Shown: positions 6,433-11,710 of the stretch, piece by piece
Layout of the letters: the number at the start of each line of letters is the position of its first letter
Position numbering within the stretch: position 1 is the first letter of the stretch
NCBI GenBank assembly: GCA_030549955.1
Contig: JAUQQI010000266.1
Coordinates: 1 to 12,477 of the forward strand
DNA: 12,477 bases
Reading direction: 5' to 3'
Origin: Chloroflexota bacterium
GTDB taxonomy: Bacteria > Chloroflexota > Dehalococcoidia > JAUQQI01
Translations under genes and position numbers: made by a program
Notes under the pieces: generated by a model
Databases searched by the model: none
Seen by the model: the letters and a program-made list of their open reading frames with translations, nothing else
What the model was told of the DNA's origin: nothing

Positions 6433-7146
6433 ATGGCGGAGGTTGTGCCCGGGGTTGTTTGGCTCCGGACCCGCCACAGCGCAAACGCCTACCTGGTTTT
6501 TGACGGCGAGGGGCAGGCGGTCCTTATCGACCCGGGCAGCTACTCGGGCGGCCCGGACCTGATTCGGGCCCTCGAAGGCCTTGGGCAGCGGCCCGACCGC
6601 CTCGTGGGAATCTTGCTGACCCATGCCCACCCGGACCACGCCGGGGCCGCGGCCCTGGTGCAGGAGTGGTCCGGCGCTCCGGTGTATGCCCATCCGGCGG
6701 AGTTTCCCGCCCTCGGTCCGGGAGCCGGTTTTGGCCGGTTCCGGGTTCCCCGGCCTCGCCGGCTTGTGTCCCTCGACGATGGGGACGCGGTCCCCGGCTG
6801 TGAGCTGATGGTCGGAGTCCATACCCCGGGCCACTCCCCCGGTCACCTCGCCTTCTTTATGCCCGACCGCAAGCTCGTCTTTCTTGGAGACCTGCTCTTG
6901 CACGTCGACGGCCGGCTCGCGCGCCCCATCGGGCTATTCGGGCGGTCAGGAACCATCCACCTAGCGTCTCTGAAGCGGGTCCGCGCCCTGGGCGCTGAGG
7001 GGGCCCTCTTCGGCCATGGCAGCCCGATCCTGACCGGCTTCTCCGACCGGCTGGACCAGTTCCTTGCCAATCTCCGTCCCGAACCGGAGTGGCTCCGGAT
7101 TCTCCGGAACATCCCCGCGCTTATCCGGTTCGGCCTTCGGCCCTGA
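6433..7146 (+). CDS. Metallo-beta-lactamase-fold hydrolase (glyoxalase II-like)
   Basis: A 237-residue zinc hydrolase with the full ligand set: THAHPDH (63-69; His64, His66, Asp68, His69), His134 in HTPGHSPGH (130-138), Asp153 in FLGD and His195 in LFGHGSP. The substrate is not clear. Relatives include hydroxyacylglutathione hydrolases, persulfide dioxygenases and lactonases; the GHSPGH motif is common in the glyoxalase II-like group. The C-terminal tail (about 205-237) is basic and helical. The ATG follows the small gene's stop by 3 bases and has no ribosome site, so it is probably translated by coupling. There is no signal peptide, so it should be cytoplasmic. Its place before a thiol/selenol peroxidase-like gene fits detoxification, but this is inference. 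Confidence 0.9.
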   Translation: MAEVVPGVVWLRTRHSANAYLVFDGEGQAVLIDPGSYSGGPDLIRALEGLGQRPDRLVGILLTHAHPDHAGAAALVQEWSGAPVYAHPAEFPALGPGAGFGRFRVPRPRRLVSLDDGDAVPGCELMVGVHTPGHSPGHLAFFMPDRKLVFLGDLLLHVDGRLARPIGLFGRSGTIHLASLKRVRALGAEGALFGHGSPILTGFSDRLDQFLANLRPEPEWLRILRNIPALIRFGLRP

Positions 7147-7163
7147 CGGCGCCTGGCTGGCGC

Positions 7164-7176
7164 TTTCGGTTATACT
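7164..7176 (+). promoter_or_regulatory. Possible promoter element for the OsmC operon
   Basis: TTTCGGTTATACT, with -10 TATACT at 7171-7176, sits in the 65-base gap before the OsmC gene. No good -35 is seen at normal spacing (CTGACG at 7143 is 22 bases away). The start would be near 7183, giving a leader of about 29 bases that includes GGAGG (7200-7204). It shares the TTTCGG(C/T)TATAmT pattern with the lexA promoter. Confidence 0.45.
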
Positions 7177-7211
7177 TCTCCAGACTCTCCCACAGACCCG
7201 GAGGTGGACCG

Positions 7212-7640
7212 ATGGCAGAGGAGCTTTTAATCACCCGGGCCGAAAGCCGGACCGTTGGTATCCCGGGCCGCTCGGTCAACACGGTTCGGAACCATCACTT
7301 TGTTATCGATGAGCCCGCCTACGGCGGGGGACCCGGGGAAGAGGTCACACCGGCTGAGGCTTTCATGGCTGCCATTTCGGCTTGCGGCGTCTTGCTGGTC
7401 GACGCCTTCGCCCGGGAAGCTGGCTGGCCCCTGACCCGGGCCCACGCGGCGATCGAGGGGATTCGGCTTAAGGACGACCCGGCGAACCTGCGGGAGGTGA
7501 ACCTCCGGTTCGAGCTTGCCGGGGTGACGCCGGACCAGGCCGCGGAGCTGGTCGAACGCTACAAGAACCGCTGACCGCTCTTCCGGGCGGTCGCGGTCGC
7601 GACCCGGGTCAACGTCGAAGTGGTGGCTGTTTCGGCCTAA
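7212..7640 (+). CDS. OsmC-family selenoprotein; TGA 7572-7574 read as selenocysteine
   Basis: OsmC/Ohr proteins reduce peroxides with a pair of conserved cysteines, one in the middle and one near the C-terminus. Here the first is Cys58 in FMAAISACGVLLVDAF. Where the second is expected (ERYKNR-C-P in relatives) the gene has TGA, after residue 120. The same frame continues without break as PLFRAVAVATRVNVEVV plus four residues to TAA at 7638-7640. This gives 142 residues, the usual family length, and restores the C-terminal beta strand. A SECIS-like hairpin follows the TGA. The ATG at 7212 is set by GGAGG (7200-7204). Read as a stop, the TGA leaves a 120-residue protein lacking its catalytic residue and an 89-base gap; read through, the next gene is 23 bases away with GAGG in the gap. 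As I recall, OsmC-like selenoproteins are known from metagenome surveys. selA, selB and selC are not in the window, so Sec insertion is inferred. Confidence 0.85.
7575..7604 (+). promoter_or_regulatory. Bacterial SECIS-like element directing Sec at the OsmC TGA
   Basis: A hairpin with stem GGTCGC (7589-7594), tetraloop GGTC (7595-7598) and stem GCGACC (7599-7604) starts 14 bases after the TGA. Its loop begins 20 bases after the TGA. From memory, the E. coli fdhF SelB-binding hairpin GGUUGCAGGUCUGCACC has the same GGUC loop and GGU/ACC base with its loop 18 bases after UGA. The bulged U of E. coli is absent here. An alternative hairpin pairs 7573-7580 with 7585-7592 and holds the TGA in its stem; the two cannot form together. 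Confidence 0.75.
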
Positions 7641-7663
7641 AACCTTCCGTTTCGAGGCAGCCT

Positions 7664-8635
7664 ATGAAACGGGTGCTGACTTTCGGTGTGGTTGGCCTTG
7701 AGGACCCGGATGCTGGGGCATGGCTTGAGCTGGTGGTCAGCCACCCGCGCTGCCGGCTCGGGCCGGTCTGGGACCCTGACCCGGAACGCCTGGCCCGCGT
7801 CGCCGAAAAGTTTGGGGCTGAGGCTGCCCCGAGCAGACCGGTGGGCGGGCGTCCGGTGGCCGGGGTTGATTACGTCCTCCATCACCCGGTCGCCGAGGCG
7901 GTCATCATCGGTTCGGCACCTGGCGACCGGCGCCGGTGGGTCGAGCGGGTGGCCCAGGCCCGCAAGCACTGGCTTGTTCTGGGGCCCTTCACCCCGTTTA
8001 TTCAGACGTTTGAGGTCACCTGCGCCCGCACCCGGGAGGCCGGCCGGGCCGGTCTCTTAGCGATGCCCCTGCTCTTCGAGCCAGCCCTGGTCAGGGCGGC
8101 TGAACTCGTCCGAGCCGGTCAGGTGGGTCGGGTCCTGTCGGTCTTCGGGGCTTACCGGGTCCGCCAGTCGGCGGAATTGCCCTGGGACCCGGCCGTTTTC
8201 CCCGGCCTCGAACTCTTGACGTACGTCATTTCGACCTTTGGGCGGCCCCGCCGGCTTTATGCCGAAGACCACTCGGGCCGACTGGTTTCGGTCCTGGCCC
8301 GGCTTCCGGGTGAGGGGATTCTTACCCTGGAGTTTGGGCGGGTCCTCCCGCCGGGGATCGCGGTTTCTGCCGAGGCGGTTTTCGAGGTTATTGGCGAAAC
8401 CGGGGCCTTCCGGGCCGACGGGCTTCACCGAACGGTTGCCCTCTTTGGCGACGGCATCGAACAGTTTAACGCGGACCCGAAGGCGGCAGTTCTCGAGGAA
8501 TTTCTCCGGCTTGTCGGGGCTCGGGATCCGGCCGAGCGCCTGCGGCCCCTGGAGACGGTTTTAACGGCGTACCGGGTCGTCGAAGCGATCCGCCGCTCGT
8601 TAGAGACCGGTCAGGCTGTCGAGATAGGCTGGTAA
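7664..8635 (+). CDS. Gfo/Idh/MocA-like protein, probably non-standard catalysis
   Basis: A 323-residue protein with the layout of sugar/inositol dehydrogenases: an N-terminal Rossmann-like half (1-120) and a C-terminal alpha/beta half. Landmarks are FGVVGLEDPDAG (8-18), VWDPDPERLARVAEKFG (35-51), EAVIIGSAPGDRRRWVERVAQARKHWLVLGPFTP (about 78-111) and GQVGRVLSVFGAYRVR (152-167). Key positions differ from the family. The glycine-rich loop is degenerate. The usual EKP with the catalytic Lys reads LGP (106-108). The region that normally holds the catalytic His (about 181-193) reads GLELLTYVISTFG without His. It may bind a nucleotide or sugar without redox activity. ATG at 7664 with GAGG at 7654-7657. 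It follows the OsmC read-through stop by 23 bases and precedes the M28 gene by 17, so all are likely in one operon. Confidence 0.75.
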   Translation: MKRVLTFGVVGLEDPDAGAWLELVVSHPRCRLGPVWDPDPERLARVAEKFGAEAAPSRPVGGRPVAGVDYVLHHPVAEAVIIGSAPGDRRRWVERVAQARKHWLVLGPFTPFIQTFEVTCARTREAGRAGLLAMPLLFEPALVRAAELVRAGQVGRVLSVFGAYRVRQSAELPWDPAVFPGLELLTYVISTFGRPRRLYAEDHSGRLVSVLARLPGEGILTLEFGRVLPPGIAVSAEAVFEVIGETGAFRADGLHRTVALFGDGIEQFNADPKAAVLEEFLRLVGARDPAERLRPLETVLTAYRVVEAIRRSLETGQAVEIGW

Positions 8636-8652
8636 AGCACAAGGAGGCAGAA

Positions 8653-10446
8653 ATGACCCGGCTTACTGCTGACGAGGCCCGGCTACTTTCGGAGGTTTCG
8701 GCTGAGAAAGTTTGGGCCCATGCCGAGGCCCTGGCCCGGTGGGAGAAGGTCTCGGGCACCCCGGGCGAGCTGGCGGCCGTCGATTATATTCAGGCCCAGC
8801 TCGAGGCTTACGGGCTCAAGACGGTCCGCTACGAGTTCGAAAGCCTCCTGGGCTGGCCCGAATCGGCTGAGGTCGAAATCAGGGCCCCCGAGCGGCGGCC
8901 GATGCGGGCAATAACCCACGGCCTGGTCCCCTCGACCCCCGATGCGGGCCTCGAGGCCGAGGCCGTTTATCTGGGGTCCGGTCGGGAGGCCGATTTTGAG
9001 GGGGCCGATGTGGCCGGAAAGCTGGTTGTGAGCGAGGGGATGCCCTCGCCCCTTAAGGTTCTGCTCGCCCAGGAGCACGGGGCCGCTGGTCTTATCGGCA
9101 TCCAGGAAGACCACATCCACGAGCTGTGTGTCTCGCCCGTCTGGGGCACGCCGACGACGAAGACCGCCCGGCACCTGGCCCGGATACCGGTCGTCTCGAT
9201 TGGGCGGGCCGACGGTGAATATCTTAAGGGCCTGCTTAAGGCCGGCCCGGTCCGGGTCTGGGTTCGGACCCGGACCTTCTGGGGCTGGCGCAAGACCCCG
9301 GTTGTGGTTGGGGAGCTGGCCGGGGCGGTGGAGCCTGAGAAGTTTGTGCTCTTTTCGGGGCATCACTGTTCGTGGTACTTTGGGGCGATGGACAACGGGG
9401 CGGCCAACGCCACCATGCTGGAGGTTGGTCGGGTTCTTGGGGCCCACCGTGGTAATCTGCGGCGGAGTGTTCGGATAGCCTTCTGGCCCGGGCATACGCA
9501 GGGCCGTTATTCCGGTTCGACCTGGTATGCGGATAACTTCTGGGAGGATATCCACGATAACTGCGTTCTGCACGTCAATGCCGATTCGACGGGGGCAAGG
9601 GGCGCCGAGATTTACCACGCCCTGTGCATGCCCGAGACCAGGGATTTTGCCCTTGGGGTCATCCGGGATGCCATTGGGCGGGAGGCGTATCCTGAGCGGA
9701 TGCCCCGGGCTGGGGACCAGTCCTTCTGGGGCCACGGCGTCCCCTCGATTTTCATGAGCCTTTCGCTTGTTCCGCCGGAACTTGCGGCCGAACGGGGGCC
9801 GAGCCAGCTCTTTACGGCGGCGGGCGAGGCTGGGCCTGTCCGGGGCGGATTGCCCTGGTTCTGGCACACGGTGGAGGATACGATAGATAAACTTGACCCG
9901 GAGGTTCTGGCCCGGGACACGAAGGTGTATCTTTTGGCGGTCTGGCGGGCGGCCACCGAACCGGTTTTGCCGCTGCGGTACGGTGAGACGGCCCGGGAGG
10001 TGAGGGAAACCCTTGAGGCCTACCAGGGGGCGGCCGGTGGGGCCTTTGACCTGGGTCCGGTCATCGAGCGGGCCCGGCGGCTGGAGGGGCTGGCCCGGGA
10101 GCTTGACCGGGTTGCGGACCGGGTCCGGGCTGAGGGTGGGTTGGAGGAGGTTGTCCGGGCGGTGAATGCCGGGCTGATGGGGCTGGGCCGGGCGCTGGTG
10201 CCGATTTACTTTACGGCTTCGGGGCCCTTCGACCACGACCTGGCGATACCGGTGCCGCCGGTGCCATTGCTGGAGCCGGTGCGGCGGCTGGGTGGGCTTG
10301 GGGCGGATTCGGACGAGGCCCGGTTTTTAAAGACCGAGCTTGTCCGCAACCGCAACAAGGTGATGTTCTTCCTCCGGCAGGCCATCGAAACGGCCGGCCG
10401 AACCATTGCAGCAGTTAGGGAGGTGTCCGGTGATCAAGCGGATTGA
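8653..10446 (+). CDS. M28-family peptidase-like protein with PA-type insert
   Basis: A 597-residue protein with the aminopeptidase Y/M28 plan: N-terminal segment with SGTPGELAAVDYIQAQLEAYG (34-54), a protease-associated-like domain (about 95-205), a zinc-peptidase core (about 215-435) and a helical C-terminal extension (about 440-597). Core landmarks are FSGHHCSWYFGAMDNGAANA (234-253), HVNADSTGA (307-315), AGDQSFWGHGVPS (353-365) and FWHTVEDTIDKLD (403-415). His237, Asp247, Asp311 and His405 match metal ligands. The usual HxD is HHC, and the catalytic/ligand Glu pair is His281-Thr282 (WPGHTQGRYSGS). A different mechanism, metal content or loss of peptidase activity is possible. No signal peptide is seen, so it should be cytoplasmic. 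AAGGAGG (8641-8647) precedes the ATG by 5 bases. It overlaps the VOC gene by 17 bases. Confidence 0.82.
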   Translation: MTRLTADEARLLSEVSAEKVWAHAEALARWEKVSGTPGELAAVDYIQAQLEAYGLKTVRYEFESLLGWPESAEVEIRAPERRPMRAITHGLVPSTPDAGLEAEAVYLGSGREADFEGADVAGKLVVSEGMPSPLKVLLAQEHGAAGLIGIQEDHIHELCVSPVWGTPTTKTARHLARIPVVSIGRADGEYLKGLLKAGPVRVWVRTRTFWGWRKTPVVVGELAGAVEPEKFVLFSGHHCSWYFGAMDNGAANATMLEVGRVLGAHRGNLRRSVRIAFWPGHTQGRYSGSTWYADNFWEDIHDNCVLHVNADSTGARGAEIYHALCMPETRDFALGVIRDAIGREAYPERMPRAGDQSFWGHGVPSIFMSLSLVPPELAAERGPSQLFTAAGEAGPVRGGLPWFWHTVEDTIDKLDPEVLARDTKVYLLAVWRAATEPVLPLRYGETAREVRETLEAYQGAAGGAFDLGPVIERARRLEGLARELDRVADRVRAEGGLEEVVRAVNAGLMGLGRALVPIYFTASGPFDHDLAIPVPPVPLLEPVRRLGGLGADSDEARFLKTELVRNRNKVMFFLRQAIETAGRTIAAVREVSGDQAD

Positions 10447-10816
10447 CCACGTGGTGGTTGCCGTTCGGGACCTTGAGGCGGGAATTCAGGCCTGGCAGAA
10501 GGCCCTGGGACTGGGCGAGCCGTCTCGCCGGAGCAGCGACCCGCGGGTTGGGTACACTGCGGCCGCCTTTGACCTGCCCGGCGGCGGCTTCCTCGAGCTG
10601 ATTCAGCCGACGAATTCCACCGGCCCGGTTGCCCGCCGCCTGGAGCGGAGTGGGGAAGGTGTCTACCTGGTTGCCCTGGCCGTGGAAGACCTGGGCTTGG
10701 CCGTCGCCCAGCTCCGGCAGCGGGGCGTCGAGGTCATCGAGGACGGCGGCCAGGTGTTTATCCACCCCCGGGCAACAAACGGCGTCCTCTTCCAGCTGGT
10801 CCAGCGGGCCGGGTAG
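10430..10816 (+). CDS. VOC-superfamily protein, methylmalonyl-CoA epimerase-like
   Basis: A 128-residue, two-module VOC protein. Similarity to methylmalonyl-CoA epimerases shows in IDHVVVAVRDLEAGIQAWQKALGL (5-28), DLPGGGFLELIQP (48-60), VEDLGLAVAQLRQRGVEVI (85-103) and FIHPRATNGVLFQLVQ (110-125). Ligands: His7 and Glu56 are present, but the third site (normally His in G-x-H-H) reads G-V-Y-L (77-80) and the last Glu (normally F/I-E-L-V) is Gln122. Epimerase activity is therefore uncertain. The start is GTG at 10430, set by GGGAGG (10418-10423) with a 6-base spacer and by VIKRIDHV matching the family N-terminus. It overlaps the M28 gene's end by 17 bases, hence coupled. It is the last gene of the plus-strand block and ends 3 bases from the lexA stop. 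Confidence 0.85.
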   Translation: MIKRIDHVVVAVRDLEAGIQAWQKALGLGEPSRRSSDPRVGYTAAAFDLPGGGFLELIQPTNSTGPVARRLERSGEGVYLVALAVEDLGLAVAQLRQRGVEVIEDGGQVFIHPRATNGVLFQLVQRAG

Positions 10817-10819
10817 GGT

Positions 10820-11428
10820 TCAGGCTCCTACGTCCCGAACCAGGGCGACAACCCGCCCCAGAATGGTGAATTCGACGTCGGTGATGGGCGGGTACGCCGG
10901 GTTGTCGGCGAAGAGGGCCGGCCGGCCGCCAAGGGTTTTGAGCCGCTTCACGGTGACCTCGTCGCCGATGAGGGCGACGACAACGTCCCCCGGCTCGGCC
11001 GTCGCCTGACGTCGGACAACCACAAAATCCCCCGGCATGATGCCGGCCCCGGTCATGCTGTCGCCGGTGACCTCCAGGGCAAAGAAGTCGCCGGCCGGTC
11101 CGACCGCCTGCCCGAGGCCGAGGTATTTGCCGGCCTCTTCGACGGCCAGGATCGGGGCGCCGGCCCGGGTGAGACCCAGGACCGGGACCCGCTGGGCAGG
11201 TTCATCGACGGGCCGGAGAACCTCGATGGCCCGGGCCAGTCGGGGCAGACGCCGGATGTAGCCGAGCTGCTCGAGCCGCTGGAGGTAACGGTGGACGGTT
11301 GCACTCGACCGGAGACCGACGGCCTGACCGATCTCCCGCACCGTTGGGAGAAGCCCCGTCGTCCGGAGGCGGGCGCCAATAAACTCCAGGATCCGCTGTT
11401 CCGTCGGGTTCAGTTCGGTTTCGTCCAT
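10820..11428 (-). CDS. lexA: SOS-response repressor LexA
   Basis: Transcriptional repressor of DNA-damage genes that cuts itself when RecA filaments form. It is 202 residues long. The N-terminal winged helix-turn-helix covers about 7-70 (PTVREIGQAVGLRSSATVHRYL is the recognition region), followed by an S24-type protease domain. The Ala89-Gly90 cleavage bond (TRAGAP), nucleophile Ser124 (GDSMTGAGI) and Lys161 (VTVKRL) are all present, so self-cleavage should work. The ATG at 11428 is chosen; an in-frame TTG at 11437 overlaps the -10. There is no ribosome site, and the mRNA is likely almost leaderless. The gene converges on the VOC gene with 3 bases between stops and no visible terminator. No GAAC-N4-GTTC operator is seen near its promoter, so this LexA probably binds a different box. 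Confidence 0.95.
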   Translation of the reverse strand: MDETELNPTEQRILEFIGARLRTTGLLPTVREIGQAVGLRSSATVHRYLQRLEQLGYIRRLPRLARAIEVLRPVDEPAQRVPVLGLTRAGAPILAVEEAGKYLGLGQAVGPAGDFFALEVTGDSMTGAGIMPGDFVVVRRQATAEPGDVVVALIGDEVTVKRLKTLGGRPALFADNPAYPPITDVEFTILGRVVALVRDVGA

Positions 11429-11436
11429 CGGGCACA

Positions 11437-11449
11437 ATTATAGCCGAAA
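11437..11449 (-). promoter_or_regulatory. lexA promoter, consensus -10, near-leaderless
   Basis: Minus strand TTTCGGCTATAAT, with a perfect TATAAT at 11442-11437. The -35 region (GGCTTC at 17 bases) is poor. The start, about 7 bases after the -10, falls near 11430, one or two bases before the ATG at 11428. The TTTCGGC preceding the -10 recurs before other genes in the window. Confidence 0.65.
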
Positions 11450-11646
11450 GGCGGCCCGGGAAGCCGAGCGGGCCGCCGGCAAACTGATTCGGTCGGGAAG
11501 GACCAAGCTTTCGGGGTCCTGGTGCTTATGGCCTGCGGGCGAACTTCTGGCCCTCATTCCCCGGCTCCTCTGCCGGGTGCGTTTCCCGGCTATCCTGGCA
11601 CGGGGGCGGGTCGGTCCGGAAAGCCCTCCAGAAGAGTTTGCGCGTA
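11450..11646. other. Non-coding gap between lexA and the transporter gene
   Basis: About 200 bases without a credible gene. It holds a 6-base inverted repeat, AGGACC (11499-11504) and GGTCCT (11515-11520), around a 10-base loop, with no T-run after it, so not an obvious terminator. Several other GC-rich inverted repeats could pair, but I see no known RNA family. It may hold part of the lexA control region. Confidence 0.5.
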
Positions 11647-11676
11647 TTGACAAACGGGCGGCCCGTGTGTTCTAAT
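11647..11676 (+). promoter_or_regulatory. Promoter of the solute-binding protein gene with embedded palindrome
   Basis: TTGACA (11647-11652), an 18-base spacer and TCTAAT (11671-11676). The predicted start is near 11683, and GGAGGG (11698-11703) serves the ATG at 11711. Inside the spacer, ACGGGC-G-GCCCGT (11654-11666) is a perfect 6+1+6 palindrome, well placed for a repressor to block polymerase. Confidence 0.7.
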
Positions 11677-11710
11677 CAGGCGTCAGTTTGACCCCACGGA
11701 GGGCAGCACC

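Noticed and set aside
7212..7574. OsmC gene ending at the TGA as a normal 120-residue protein
   Set aside because: It would lack the second redox residue and C-terminal strand, which are encoded in frame just after the TGA, and a SECIS-like hairpin follows.
7573..7604. Hairpins after the OsmC TGA as a transcription terminator
   Set aside because: No T-run follows and the next genes are tightly spaced on the same strand; the SECIS reading explains it better.
8683..10236. Long open frame (517 codons) antisense to the M28 gene
   Set aside because: It is Pro/Arg/Gly-rich with no motif, and the opposite strand encodes a recognisable peptidase with a strong ribosome site. High GC makes such shadows common.
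11499..11520. Inverted repeat upstream of lexA as a terminator
   Set aside because: Ten-base loop, only six pairs and no T-run on either strand.
11580..11646. Signal recognition particle-like RNA suggested by GGTCCGGAAA
   Set aside because: Only a short match; the surrounding bases do not give the conserved SRP RNA loop sequences.
11438..11653. 71-codon open frame on the minus strand upstream of lexA
   Set aside because: No ribosome site, Arg/Ser-rich composition and overlap with the lexA promoter; likely chance.
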